A DNA stretch of 64,000 bases from Rivularia sp. T60_A2020_040 (GTDB lineage Bacteria; Cyanobacteriota; Cyanobacteriia; Cyanobacteriales; Nostocaceae): positions 1 to 64,000 of the forward strand of contig JACYMD010000112.1 in assembly GCA_015272215.1 (NCBI GenBank), in the 5' to 3' direction. The notes beneath the pieces are model-generated. The model ran no database searches, was not told where the DNA came from, and saw only the letters and a list, made by a program, of their open reading frames with translations. Position 1 is the first letter of the stretch. The number at the start of each line of letters is the position of its first letter. Below are positions 1 to 8,300 of this stretch, piece by piece. The position numbers and the translations under genes are program-made.

Positions 1-343
1 TCAATACAGTTCAGTTAAGGATATAAATTAATTATCGCAAACAAAACAGATCGACTTTTTTGGAGGGGGTTTGGGGGACGCAACCGTCCCCCAATCGGGG
101 GTTTGGGGGAGAATCCCCCAAGTCTTGGTTCTCAATAAATTGATTGACGGACAACCTTAACCGGGGAACGCCGGTCGCCGCAGGCTCCGCCGAGAATCGG
201 CTCTTGTACCGGCGACTGAACCGTATTGGCACTATTATTACAACCAAGCACCAGCTTTGTTGAAAAGCATTCCTCAAAAAATACTTCTCATCAGGACTAA
301 GTTCTACTGATTTATAAATATAATTACATTTAACTACATTTAA
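1..343. other. Intergenic region with G-rich and GC-rich repeats
   Basis: No supportable gene. Positions 61-120 are made of runs of G and C with the word GGGTTTGGGGGA repeated, a common cyanobacterial low-complexity intergenic sequence. Positions 159-188 are a 30-bp sequence that recurs inverted with 29 of 30 matches at 52630-52659, inside a coding region. A minus-strand open frame through this stretch reads only the repeats and is not called as a gene. Confidence 0.7.
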
Positions 344-952
344 TTATAGTTTAGTTGACCCCAGATATTTAGTTAAATAAGGCGAAAAAACCTCATAAAT
401 CAAGGTTAAAGGCTGTCCGTGATGCCAAAATAAATAATGCCGTCCCCAAAAAGGACCTTTTTGATTAAATCCCAATTCCAAACTTGGGGAATTACCGTAG
501 TAAATTCCTTGAACATCTCGGTACAATTCAGTGCGAAGACGCGCTAAACTCGCCCAAATCGGTAAAGAACGATTTTGCAAATATTCATCCACATGAGACG
601 CTTCCCACCAGGAAGCTGCATAAGCCAAAATTTGCCCAGAAGCGGTACGCAACCAAACCTGTCGTCGCAGTCGAGGTGCCGGCACCCGCTGAATCAAATC
701 CGGTGCATCATCACCATCCATGCCAATTAATGACATATCGATCACATCTACTTCCGTCGGCTCCCCTGTAAGCAACTTCAGGTGTCGCGTGGGAGAACCG
801 TCACCCAACAGCAATAACTGCCAAGCCGGTGTTAACTGAGTATGAGGCAAACCTTGCTGAATTTGCTCTTCTCCACCTTGCCAAATAGCATCTAATCTAT
901 GCCATTTTTGCGGCAATTCTAAATTATCCGTTGCTTTAAAAGTTGCAGTCAA
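344..952 (-). CDS. Chorismate lyase (chorismate pyruvate-lyase), cyanobacterial type
   Basis: This 202-residue soluble protein matches the cyanobacterial chorismate lyase family, which releases pyruvate from chorismate to give 4-hydroxybenzoate, the ring precursor of plastoquinone. Family features seen are PAWQLLLLGDGSPTRHL near residues 42-58, a central RRQVWLRTASG strand, and a conserved C-terminal half with WASLARLRTELYRD, GPFWGRHYLFWHHG and IYEVFSPYL. Length fits the family and no signal peptide is seen. It stands alone, with a tRNA gene in the same orientation upstream. The family assignment is secure; the plastoquinone role is known for the family and inferred here. Confidence 0.85.
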   Translation of the reverse strand: MTATFKATDNLELPQKWHRLDAIWQGGEEQIQQGLPHTQLTPAWQLLLLGDGSPTRHLKLLTGEPTEVDVIDMSLIGMDGDDAPDLIQRVPAPRLRRQVWLRTASGQILAYAASWWEASHVDEYLQNRSLPIWASLARLRTELYRDVQGIYYGNSPSLELGFNQKGPFWGRHYLFWHHGQPLTLIYEVFSPYLTKYLGSTKL

Positions 953-1064
953 TGCTCTGCTCTTAACAATACTTTACTTATTTATATCAAAGCACAAAAT
1001 TTTGGGCAATTTGCAGTTGCCAATTCTTAATGCCTATTAAATCCATACTTAATACCTATTAAAA
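953..1064. other. Short AT-rich spacer between tRNA-Leu and the chorismate lyase gene
   Basis: AT-rich spacer with no open frame or clear hairpin. The promoter of the downstream minus-strand gene should lie here, but no convincing -35/-10 pair could be chosen. Confidence 0.4.
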
Positions 1065-1147
1065 TGCGGATGGCGAGACTCGAACTCGCAAGAGCATTGC
1101 CCACACGCCCCTCAAGCGTGCGCGTATACCAATTCCGCCACATCCGC
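1065..1147 (-). tRNA. tRNA-Leu (anticodon GAG)
   Basis: Reading the minus strand, the acceptor arms GCGGATG and CATCCGC pair perfectly, followed by discriminator A. The anticodon stem CACGC/GCGTG encloses the 7-base loop TTGAGGG, giving anticodon GAG (leucine, CUC/CUU). A long variable arm (GGGCAATGCTC region) and T-loop GTTCGAGTC are present, as expected for a class II tRNA-Leu of 83 nt. CCA is not encoded. Confidence 0.97.
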
Positions 1148-1591
1148 ATAATTGTTTGTCTAGAAAAGGATTATAGCATAACAAAAGAAATATAGTCAGA
1201 AGATATTACCCATTCCAAAAATAATCATTGAGATGCATTGCTTTTGCCAGATTGGGATAACTGGCTGACAGAAATCAAATAGAACTATTGTCATATTTAA
1301 GAACGAGATGACTGCATAAAAGGGTTTGTGCGCTGTTCTGCTCCTTGAACGCTGCTCATTCAAGGTCGGAATAGGTATAATTCTTAACCTGCTGATTTAT
1401 TTCTTAATAATGGTTGTATTAAATTAGGCAAACAATCTATTTAAAATGCCTTATGGGTAGTTCATTATAGCCGAGGGTTTTGCAAGCAAAGCGTCGAATT
1501 TCTTGTCAAAATTTGAAACAAAGCGAAAGTATTGTTCCGGATTTGGCGTGAGAAAATGTCAATCTACAGAAATGATATAGAAAATACAAAG
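1148..1591. other. Intergenic region upstream of accC
   Basis: About 440 bases between tRNA-Leu and the chosen accC start, with no gene. A 7-bp hairpin CCTTGAA/TTCAAGG lies near 1345-1367. The AT-rich stretch from 1380 to 1450 is a plausible promoter region, but no specific promoter is supported. The open frame running into accC from 1532 is treated as leader. Confidence 0.5.
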
Positions 1592-2944
1592 ATGAATTTT
1601 GAGAAAATATTAATTGCCAATCGAGGGGAAATAGCTCTTCGCGTTCTGCGTGCTTGCGAAGAAATGGGAATTGCCACTGTTGCAGTACACTCGAATATTG
1701 ACCGTAATTCTCTTCACGTCCAGCTTGCCGATGAAGCAGTTTGTATCGGCGACGCTGCTAGTAGTAAAAGTTATTTGAATATTCCTAATATTATTGCAGC
1801 GGCATTAACACGCAATGCCAGCGCTATTCATCCAGGTTATGGTTTTTTAGCAGAGAATGCCCGTTTTGCTGAAATCTGTGCTGACCATCATATAGCTTTT
1901 ATTGGCGCGTCACCCGAAGCAATTCGCAAAATGGGAGATAAATCCACTGCAAAAGAAACCATGCAAAAAGCCGGGGTTCCCACAGTACCGGGTAGCGATG
2001 GTTTGCTCTCTTCTGAAGAAGAAGGCTTAAAAACCGCCGAGGAAATTGGCTATCCGGTGATGATTAAAGCTACAGCCGGTGGTGGTGGAAGAGGTATGCG
2101 TTTAGTGCGATCGCCCCTTGAATTTACAAAATCTTTTCGAGCCGCACAAGGAGAAGCGGAAGCAGCATTCGGTAACAAGGGAGTATATCTAGAAAAATTT
2201 ATCGAACGACCCCGCCATATTGAATTTCAAATTTTAGCGGACAATTACGGTAATGTAATTCATTTGGGTGAGCGGGATTGTTCAATTCAGCGACGCAATC
2301 AAAAACTTTTAGAAGAAGCCCCAAGTCCGGCACTGAATCCAGAATTACGCCAAAAAATGGGAGAAGCCGCAGTTAGAGCAGCTAAGTTCATTAATTACAC
2401 TGGTGCGGGTACGGTAGAGTTTTTGCTCGATAGTAGGGGCGATTTCTACTTTATGGAAATGAACACCCGGATTCAGGTTGAGCATCCTGTCACGGAAATG
2501 ATTACCGGAATTGATTTGGTTGTCGAACAAATCCGGATTGCAATGGGAGAAAAACTCAGCCTTACTCAAGACCAAGTTGTTTTGAGAGGTCACGCCATTG
2601 AATGCCGTATCAACGCTGAAGACCCCGATCACGATTTTCGTCCTTGTCCCGGACGCATCAGCGGTTATCTTCCCCCCGGAGGTCCCGGTGTTCGCATTGA
2701 TTCCCATATTTATACGGATTACCACATACCTCCTTACTACGACTCGTTAATTGCTAAGTTAATTGTTTGGGCTCCCGACCGTCTTACGGCAATTCATCGC
2801 ATGAAACGAGCCTTAAGAGAATGTGCGATTACTGGAGTTACTACAACCATCAGCTTTCATCAAAAAGTTATGGATATTCCACAGTTTTTGTCAGGTGATG
2901 TCTATACCAGTTTTATACAGGACATCAAAGAAACAAACCCTTAA
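1592..2944 (+). CDS. accC: Biotin carboxylase subunit of acetyl-CoA carboxylase
   Basis: AccC carries out the ATP-dependent carboxylation of biotin on the BCCP protein, the first half-reaction of acetyl-CoA carboxylase in fatty acid synthesis. The protein opens with the canonical [20 protein letters not shown], has the ATP-grasp glycine-rich loop [12 protein letters not shown] near residue 157, HIEFQILAD, and the active-site stretch [13 protein letters not shown]. The frame is open from 1532, but the ATG at 1592 gives the usual 450-residue protein beginning [10 protein letters not shown], so the 20 upstream codons are regarded as leader. It is followed by two palindromic repeats and convergent yggT. 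Confidence 0.97.
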   Translation: MNFEKILIANRGEIALRVLRACEEMGIATVAVHSNIDRNSLHVQLADEAVCIGDAASSKSYLNIPNIIAAALTRNASAIHPGYGFLAENARFAEICADHHIAFIGASPEAIRKMGDKSTAKETMQKAGVPTVPGSDGLLSSEEEGLKTAEEIGYPVMIKATAGGGGRGMRLVRSPLEFTKSFRAAQGEAEAAFGNKGVYLEKFIERPRHIEFQILADNYGNVIHLGERDCSIQRRNQKLLEEAPSPALNPELRQKMGEAAVRAAKFINYTGAGTVEFLLDSRGDFYFMEMNTRIQVEHPVTEMITGIDLVVEQIRIAMGEKLSLTQDQVVLRGHAIECRINAEDPDHDFRPCPGRISGYLPPGGPGVRIDSHIYTDYHIPPYYDSLIAKLIVWAPDRLTAIHRMKRALRECAITGVTTTISFHQKVMDIPQFLSGDVYTSFIQDIKETNP

Positions 2945-2949
2945 ACATC

Positions 2950-3013
2950 AGAAGTCGGGTTTTTAAGATAAATATCTCTCAGAACAAACAATCTTGACAA
3001 AAACCCGACTTCT
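2950..3013. repeat. 64-bp palindromic repeat, AGAAGTCGGG family, copy 1
   Basis: Inverted termini AGAAGTCGGGTTTTT and AAAAACCCGACTTCT enclose an AT-rich centre. It lies right after accC, between convergent genes, so the hairpin could end transcription from either side. Further copies: 3034-3098, 23192-23255, 49490-49553, 49570-49633 and 58990-59054, with degenerate ones at 6483-6545 and 53166-53197. Confidence 0.85.
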
Positions 3014-3033
3014 AAAAACCGGGTAGACAATTC

Positions 3034-3098
3034 AGAAGTCGGGTTTTTTGCATAAATATCCTCTAAAAACAAACAATCTTGACAAAAACCCGACTTCT
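3034..3098. repeat. 65-bp palindromic repeat, AGAAGTCGGG family, copy 2
   Basis: Same family and orientation as the copy at 2950-3013, 20 bp downstream, with nearly the same interior including ACAAACAATCTTGACAAAA. The tandem arrangement suggests local duplication. It abuts the 3' end of yggT. Confidence 0.85.
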
Positions 3099-3107
3099 AC
3101 CAGACAT

Positions 3108-3401
3108 TTAACTGGTACGAGCAAGCATGGTTAGCAGTCCTTGCTGACCTAAGAGGATTTCCCTCGCTAAACTGAATATTCCCACCCAAATAATCGGTGT
3201 AATATCTACACCACCAATGGGTGGTACTAGTTTCCGCAGCACCACTAAAAATGGTTCGGTAGGTTTGGCGATCACATTAAAGGGGAAGCGACTTAGTTCT
3301 GCTTGGGGATACCAAGTTAAAATAATTCGGAAAATAAATAAGAAGGTCATTAGCCCCAATACAATACTGAGAATCAAGTTGGTCACGTCAACGGTATTCA
3401 T
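3108..3401 (-). CDS. YggT/Ycf19 family membrane protein
   Basis: This 97-residue protein has two hydrophobic segments (about residues 7-30 and 64-86) around a loop with FRIILTWYPQAELSRFPFN and PTEPFLVVLRKLVPPIGGVDITPI, the hallmark of the YggT/Ycf19 family. Members act at the thylakoid or plasma membrane; plant relatives are involved in heme attachment to cytochrome b6 or in thylakoid organisation, but the bacterial role is not settled. It converges on accC, an arrangement recalled from other heterocystous cyanobacteria together with psbX and ycf66. Confidence 0.85.
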   Translation of the reverse strand: MNTVDVTNLILSIVLGLMTFLFIFRIILTWYPQAELSRFPFNVIAKPTEPFLVVLRKLVPPIGGVDITPIIWVGIFSLAREILLGQQGLLTMLARTS

Positions 3402-3589
3402 GGCTTGAGTTTACTATTGAATAAATCAATCAGAGTATTTTAAGATTTGTAAAGCATCTCTAAATATTTTATCGGTAATTTAACAGCCGGATTTATTATT
3501 TAAGGATTAAGACTTATTGCAATTCAATTCGTGGTATTGAAAAACTTCGTTGATTTTCTACCCAAATAAAGTAAAATAGGCAGATATTC

Positions 3590-3795
3590 CCAGAGCCAAT
3601 GACCTAATTTAGAGGGGTGAAAGTCCCATCTAGTTGCGGAGAGCGCAAGCCATAATCTCTTAGTAGTTAACCTATAGCCTAGAAAGCAGAGACTAAATTA
3701 GCCAGGTAATCACATTAGGAATAAAACTAGTTAAAAAGCAGTCCTGAAAGCACAAGCAGACAGGATATAGGTTGTGTAGTTCAGCCATAAGGGTA
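3590..3795 (+). ncRNA. Probable group II intron domain I relic, no reverse transcriptase
   Basis: The stretch reads like the 5' domain of cyanobacterial group II introns: GAGGGGTGAAAGTCCC followed later by GACAGGATATAGGTTGTGTAGTTC. A perfect 9-bp long-range helix, CTAATTTAG (3604-3612) with CTAAATTAG (3693-3701), closes a multibranch structure, and AGGTT/AACCT pairs near the 3' edge. No reverse transcriptase frame and no domain V follow before psbX, so it would be a truncated remnant. The alternative is an unrelated structured RNA or a long psbX leader. The resemblance is from memory of intron sequences. Confidence 0.5.
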
Positions 3796-3882
3796 AAACC
3801 TTTAAATTAATAATTTGAATATTTGTCCATATTATTAACAACTATTAAAATTAAAGAAGAATGTAAACAAAAGGTTGTAATT

Positions 3883-4002
3883 ATGACTCCCTCTTTAGCA
3901 AATTTTCTTTGGAGCTTAGCCTGGGGTGCGGCAATTTTTGTGATTCCCGCAACAGTGGCATTAATTTTTATTAGCCAAAGAGATAAAATCCAACGTTCAT
4001 AA
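3883..4002 (+). CDS. psbX: Photosystem II reaction centre protein X
   Basis: A 39-residue single-span thylakoid protein too short for most ORF callers. It begins MTPSLANFLWSLAWGAAIF, continues with the membrane stretch VIPATVALIFISQ and ends with a basic tail RDKIQRS, as expected for PsbX, a small subunit of the PSII core near cytochrome b559. The start is the only ATG that gives the family N-terminus. It sits between the putative intron relic and a hairpin terminator, and ahead of ycf66 in the same orientation. Confidence 0.95.
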   Translation: MTPSLANFLWSLAWGAAIFVIPATVALIFISQRDKIQRS

Positions 4003-4115
4003 GAGTTTTTTCGAGACGTTAAAACAATTGAGACGAGGTTTCTAACTATTCCTCCCACAGAGGACAAGTTATACTTAATTGACAAGTCTAAGTCTTGTTA
4101 ACTTTGAGTAACAAT

Positions 4116-4171
4116 ACAAAGGCGCGATATTGAATAACTCCCGTTTGGAGTCAGGCAATTCGCGTCTTTGT
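4116..4171 (+). terminator. Two-level hairpin after psbX
   Basis: ACAAAGGCGCGA (4116-4127) pairs with TCGCGTCTTTGT (4160-4171), with a nested ACTCC/GGAGT hairpin inside, followed by TATATATTT. Its place between psbX and ycf66 fits a transcription terminator, though the trailing T-run is weak. Confidence 0.6.
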
Positions 4172-4257
4172 TATATATTTGTATATATTTGTGTTTACTT
4201 GATGTAGAGATTTGAGTTGTGAGTCGCTAACATAGATATGATATCGGGAAAATAACA

Positions 4258-5208
4258 ATGTTAACTTTTGGGCTGAACTCAGCCAGTGTTCTGGCTCAGG
4301 TGAATATAGGAACCAACCCAGCTAGTATTTTAGGAATTTTTCTAGCTATTGCTGGAGCCGGACTATATTTTCTGCGTACTGTACGTCCGGAACTTTCACG
4401 CGACCAAGATATATTTTTTGCTGCTGTCGGCTTATTGTGCGGTTTTATTTTTATTTTTCAAGGTTGGCGATTAGATCCTATTTTACAATTTGGTCAACTG
4501 CTTTTAGTCGGAACTACCGTATATTTTGCCTTTGAAAGCATTCGTTTGCGGGGAATTGCGACTCAGCAAGCCAAACGCAGCACTCCAATTGTAGACCGCG
4601 ATCGCGATGTTAGTGACCGTTATGATTATGACGATCGCGGTAAATATGGTGCTGAGGTAGAAGATTACGACAGAGATCCTTTACCTTACGACCCGTATTA
4701 TGAAGAAGAGCGTCCTACCCAACGTCCGCAAATTCGGGGAAGTCGGGATAGTCGTTCATCCCGCAACGATTATTATGAAGACCAAGCTCCCCGTCGTCCG
4801 GAGCGTCGTAATGATATAGAAAGAATCGAAGACGACAGACCACCGCGTCGTCGCAATAGTAGTAATAGTAGTTCCAGTATTAAGCGCACTACAAATCGTA
4901 GCACTCCCAGACTTGAAGAAAGTGATTGGAGTTCCGAATCTCGACCAATTGATGACTGGGATAATTCCATCGCTGAAGAAAGAAGAACATCTCGTCGGAG
5001 CAGCAGCAGACCTCCAAGCTCTCGAAGAACTGAAGAAGATATTCAACCGAGAACTTCAAAAAAACGTCGTCCTAGCCGAGATTTAGAACCGAGAAGAGAA
5101 CGTGGTATTGATGAAGTCATACCCACCGATTATGAAGATTACAACCCAATTGTTCGTTTAGAAGACGAGAAAGATAATCCCATAAATCTGGGAGACCTAG
5201 ACAAGTAA
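4258..5208 (+). CDS. ycf66: Ycf66 family membrane protein
   Basis: The first ~105 residues are conserved Ycf66: NIGTNPASILGIFLAIAGAG, FLRTVRPELSRDQDIFFAAVG and GWRLDPILQFGQLLL, with three to four hydrophobic segments. From about residue 110 the protein becomes a long disordered tail rich in Arg, Asp, Ser and Tyr (RRTS, DRDRDV, DYED clusters), which varies in length between cyanobacteria. Function is unknown; the family is shared by cyanobacteria and some plastids. The start ATG gives the expected N-terminus. It precedes two TolB-like lipoprotein genes on the same strand (spacing 39 and 59 bp). Confidence 0.9.
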   Translation: MLTFGLNSASVLAQVNIGTNPASILGIFLAIAGAGLYFLRTVRPELSRDQDIFFAAVGLLCGFIFIFQGWRLDPILQFGQLLLVGTTVYFAFESIRLRGIATQQAKRSTPIVDRDRDVSDRYDYDDRGKYGAEVEDYDRDPLPYDPYYEEERPTQRPQIRGSRDSRSSRNDYYEDQAPRRPERRNDIERIEDDRPPRRRNSSNSSSSIKRTTNRSTPRLEESDWSSESRPIDDWDNSIAEERRTSRRSSSRPPSSRRTEEDIQPRTSKKRRPSRDLEPRRERGIDEVIPTDYEDYNPIVRLEDEKDNPINLGDLDK

Positions 5209-5247
5209 AATTGTAGTGATGCATTACAGATAGTAAAAAAAATTGAG

Positions 5248-5811
5248 GTGAAAAAATTTATCCCCAGATTTTGGCGACCATTAGGATTTCATTGGAGTCT
5301 TTGTCTTAGTCTGGGTATTTTGCTTGTATCTTGTAGTTATAGTGATATTCCTATTGGTTCTAACTCGCTCAATACCCGCTCTAACGAAGAACAACCCGCT
5401 TTGAGCGGAAACGGGCGTTTTTTAGCCTATATATCAAACCGGAGTAATACTCAGCAATTATTATTGTACGACTTAGAACAGCAACAGTTGATTCCCACAC
5501 CACGTTTGAATCGACCTAATACAATTGCCGAAAGTCCCAGCCTCAGTTACAGCGGACGTTATATAATTTACAGTACTAGTGACCGTGGTAGACCAGTTGT
5601 AGCACTTTACGACCGTGCTGTAGAGCAGTCACAAATCCTGACACGAAATTACAATGGCTCAATAAGAAACCCCAGTGTTAGTCCGGATGGTAGATATGTT
5701 GTATTTGAAACAAGCATTCGCGGTCAGTGGGATATTGAGGTACTTGATCGAGGAGCAAATATTGAGTTAGATATTCCCAATGCTGCGCCAGTAAGTGTAC
5801 CACCGGAGTAA
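5248..5811 (+). CDS. TolB-like beta-propeller lipoprotein
   Basis: The start is a GTG preceded by TTGAG. A signal sequence with hydrophobic core LSLGILLV and lipobox LVSC (Cys29) marks it as a lipoprotein exported to the envelope. After it come TolB/WD40-like PD40 repeats: PALSGNGRFLAYISNRS, PSLSYSGRYIIYSTS and PSVSPDGRYVVFETS, each followed by a YD-R or LD-R motif. Three repeats cannot form a full propeller alone. The next gene encodes a paralog with the same layout, so the pair may work together. The exact role is unknown. Confidence 0.75.
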   Translation: MKKFIPRFWRPLGFHWSLCLSLGILLVSCSYSDIPIGSNSLNTRSNEEQPALSGNGRFLAYISNRSNTQQLLLYDLEQQQLIPTPRLNRPNTIAESPSLSYSGRYIIYSTSDRGRPVVALYDRAVEQSQILTRNYNGSIRNPSVSPDGRYVVFETSIRGQWDIEVLDRGANIELDIPNAAPVSVPPE

Positions 5812-5830
5812 CAGGGATGGGGTGGAAATT

Positions 5831-5858
5831 AACTGTCAACTGTCAACTGTCAACTGTC
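5831..5858 (+). repeat. Heptamer tandem repeat (AACTGTC x4)
   Basis: Four perfect copies of AACTGTC lie between the two TolB-like genes, 12 bp before the second start codon. A longer open frame reads through them from 5817, but they are ordinary STRR sequence, so they are not treated as coding. Confidence 0.8.
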
Positions 5859-5870
5859 CACTCTCAAATA

Positions 5871-6395
5871 ATGTCCAAATACTTGATTTCAATTTGCTTA
5901 TTTACAAGCTTAACTTTATTAAGTGCTTGTGGTTCTCCAGGTATATTGAGCTACCCATTTGATAATGGTGGTAACAGCCTTAATTCCGGTGCTTCCGAGT
6001 TAAATCCTCATATTTCCGGTCGATATATTGTTTACACGAGCGATCGCCGGGGTAGCCAAGATGTTTATATGTTCGATCGGATGACTCGTAGCTTGATTAA
6101 TTTACCTGGATTGAATTCCTTTGACGCGATCGCAAATCATCCATCGGCTTCTCAAGACGGTAGATATATTGTGTTTGCTGCTTCTCAAGAAGGAAAAAGT
6201 AATATCTTTCTATACGATAAAGAAACTCGTCAATCGCGTAATTTAACAGGTAATTTGCAAGCGGAAGTCCGCAATCCCACAATTAGTGGTGATGGTAACA
6301 GAATTGCTTTTGAATACACTTTAAATGGACAGTGGGATGTATTGGTTTATGATCGTTTGGGAAGACGTTTGAATATACCCCAAGAACCACAATAA
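5871..6395 (+). CDS. TolB-like beta-propeller lipoprotein, paralog of the preceding gene
   Basis: The ATG at 5871 is chosen over 5817 because it starts a clean lipoprotein signal (MSKYLISICLFTSLTLLSAC, lipobox LSAC, Cys20). The mature part has PD40-type repeats ISGRYIVYTSDRRGSQDVY, QDGRYIVFAASQEGKSNIF and GDGNRIAFEYTLNGQWDV, each followed by a YD or FD motif. Architecture, length and the C-terminal QWD sequence match the upstream lipoprotein, which points to tandem duplication. It probably acts in the periplasm, tethered to a membrane. Confidence 0.75.
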   Translation: MSKYLISICLFTSLTLLSACGSPGILSYPFDNGGNSLNSGASELNPHISGRYIVYTSDRRGSQDVYMFDRMTRSLINLPGLNSFDAIANHPSASQDGRYIVFAASQEGKSNIFLYDKETRQSRNLTGNLQAEVRNPTISGDGNRIAFEYTLNGQWDVLVYDRLGRRLNIPQEPQ

Positions 6396-6430
6396 AATAA
6401 TTCAGATTATTAAATTATATAAATATTAAT

Positions 6431-6457
6431 GTAGAGACGTTGCAATGCAACGTCTCC
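6431..6457. repeat. Palindrome of the GTAGAGACGTTGCAATGC family
   Basis: The sequence around AGACGTTGCAATGCAACGTCT is self-complementary and belongs to a short interspersed palindrome family common in Nostocales. A second copy is at 37814-37842 and degenerate pieces occur near 23101-23135 and 27833-27843. A decayed AGAAGTCGGG-family element follows at 6483-6545. Confidence 0.75.
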
Positions 6458-6560
6458 AATCTCCAATCTTTTATGGGGTAATAAGTCGGGTTTTGATGAT
6501 TATTTTCTGGTGTTACCCATAGAAGATGCTAAAAATCCGATTTCTATGATTATTGTGGTA

Positions 6561-7424
6561 TTAACTTAAAGTCGAAAAAGAATAATTATTCCAATCAGCC
6601 ACAGATTTATAACCAATTTGTTGATATATCTTATTAGAAGTTTGGTTAGATAAATCGGTAAATAAAAAACAGAATTTATAACCTTTATCGAGCAAAGTTT
6701 GACTTAAAGCTGCAACACAAGCACCTGCATAACCTTGTTTGCGATATTCTGGTGGAGTATAAACTGTATTGATTCCCCCACCATTCGGGGTAAAACGGCC
6801 ACTACTAGCAAGTGAAACAGGAATTTCATTTTCCCAAAAATAAGTTATGCCTTGCTTTAATCTCGCTTCAACCCAGGTTTCGCTATCGGATTCAATACTA
6901 CCTAATGCTTCTAAACAAAAAGCATCGTGCCAATTTTTGAGTAATTCTTTATCTTTTATAGTTGCTAATCTAAAATTACCTTTCGCTTGCAAAAATAACT
7001 CTACTTTTTCTAATTTATAAATACGTAATTTTTCTTTTAATTGATAAGATTTCCCTCTGAATAAGCACCATTTTTCGGCAAATGCTTGTGCTTCAATTAC
7101 GGGGGCATTTATATTTGTTAATGATTTGTTATCTCGCTGTAAATCATTAATAATCACATCAATTGCTGTTAATTCTTTGATTTTTGATAGCAATAAATTA
7201 TGAGGAATTGTCATCATTGCTACCGCAATAATATTTGCATCATGCTCTACTGCTGCTAAATAAGGTTTATTTTTAAATCTATCTGGATTATTAATTAATC
7301 GATTAATAATTCCCAACTGTAAATTATGCAATACTTCATCTTTTAATAAATAATCTTTTGTTTTTTGATAAAAAAGATTTGTATCGTCAAATCTATGTAG
7401 TTTCATAATTGCATTTAGCGTCAT
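6561..7424 (-). CDS. GNAT family N-acetyltransferase
   Basis: The C-terminal half carries the GNAT acetyl-CoA binding fold: INTVYTPPEYRKQGYAGACV (motif A, with the R/Q-x-x-G-x-G/A pyrophosphate loop as RKQGYA) followed by LLDKGYKFCFLFTDLSN and NKIYQQIGYKSV (motif B). The N-terminal ~150 residues are a divergent, probably GNAT-like half. The substrate cannot be told. Translation could begin at the first ATG or at the internal Met at 7406 (MKLHRF); neither has a good ribosome site. It stands alone, flanked by repeats. Confidence 0.75.
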   Translation of the reverse strand: MTLNAIMKLHRFDDTNLFYQKTKDYLLKDEVLHNLQLGIINRLINNPDRFKNKPYLAAVEHDANIIAVAMMTIPHNLLLSKIKELTAIDVIINDLQRDNKSLTNINAPVIEAQAFAEKWCLFRGKSYQLKEKLRIYKLEKVELFLQAKGNFRLATIKDKELLKNWHDAFCLEALGSIESDSETWVEARLKQGITYFWENEIPVSLASSGRFTPNGGGINTVYTPPEYRKQGYAGACVAALSQTLLDKGYKFCFLFTDLSNQTSNKIYQQIGYKSVADWNNYSFSTLS

Positions 7425-7777
7425 TTTTAACTGTGGAAAATAATCCCAATCCTTGGGATTTTTTCGCTTAACTCTCTACTATATGGGCTACTTCATATCT
7501 TGCACCATAAAAACTTATCGTCAAAATAATTACTAATTGTTTGACTTCGTTCTTACCCGCCTGGGACTGCAAGTCCCAGTCTGATAGCATAAGTCCATTA
7601 AAATGGACTAAAACATGACATTTTTATGTTGGTAATATTTTTATTTGTATTTTTTATTTTGTAGTTAATTATGCTTATAGTGCAAGATGTCAGCTACGCT
7701 TAAATACTTATCATCATACAAGTCCTAAATATATAATATCCAGCATACTCATACTAAAAGTATTTAGATTACAGGTG
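7425..7777. other. Intergenic region with two perfect small hairpins
   Basis: CTGGGACT-GCA-AGTCCCAG at 7561-7579 and AGTCCATT-AA-AATGGACT at 7592-7609 are perfect 8-bp stems 12 bp apart. The second motif is a common cyanobacterial interspersed palindrome. Neither has a proper T-run, so they are listed as repeats rather than terminators. No gene is seen. Confidence 0.6.
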
Positions 7778-8167
7778 CTAATTAAGATACTTGTCTAACT
7801 CTTCTAATAAAGAATTCAACCATCCTTTTCTAATGTTATGGGGTGGATTCCATTTTTTCCATTTATAGTCCTTATGTTCTGAGCTAAGTTTTATTTCTCT
7901 TTCTTCGTCTAGCCATCCCAAAAATATCACTTTTGTGCCATCCGGATCATTATATTCATAACGAAAATCTTCATCTAACTCTATCTCATTAGGTAATATT
8001 CCAGTTTCTTGCTTTAATTCATCTAATGCACATTTTAGTTCATCGTTGTTATGTTCCTCTTCCATTTGACCTTTTGGTATATCGTATTCACCATTTTTAG
8101 ATTTCTTAAGCAACAGAAAAATTCCTTGCTTTGTCATCAAGAAGACACCACAAGTTATTTTACCCAT
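7778..8167 (-). CDS. Nudix hydrolase-like protein with a degenerate Nudix box
   Basis: 129 residues with the Nudix fold signature YDIPKGQMEEE ... ALDELKQETGI. Against the consensus GX5EX7REUXEEXGU, the Arg of REUXEE is Asp and the first Glu of the metal-binding EE pair is Gln (DELKQETG), while the last Glu is kept. The usual enzyme cleaves nucleoside diphosphates linked to another group; here activity could be reduced or altered. An AAGGT ribosome site precedes the ATG. It lies 3' of the split AAA ATPase on the same strand, 133 bp away, possibly in the same transcript as the RNA ligase. Confidence 0.7.
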   Translation of the reverse strand: MGKITCGVFLMTKQGIFLLLKKSKNGEYDIPKGQMEEEHNNDELKCALDELKQETGILPNEIELDEDFRYEYNDPDGTKVIFLGWLDEEREIKLSSEHKDYKWKKWNPPHNIRKGWLNSLLEELDKYLN

Positions 8168-8300
8168 GAATTATTTACCTTTAGTGAATTAAGTATTCAA
8201 ACCAATGAAAAAGCCTCGAAACTCTTACAGAGTATCAGAGATTCTTAATCCACTTAAGATGTAGTTAATACATTAAGCCAAAGATCAATAGGTAGGAAAA

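Noticed and set aside
32-277. Minus-strand 81-codon open frame
   Set aside because: It reads G-rich and GC-rich dispersed repeats; composition is not protein-like and there is no ribosome site.
1532-1591. N-terminal extension of accC
   Set aside because: The upstream 20 codons are not part of the AccC family; the ATG at 1592 gives the canonical start and length.
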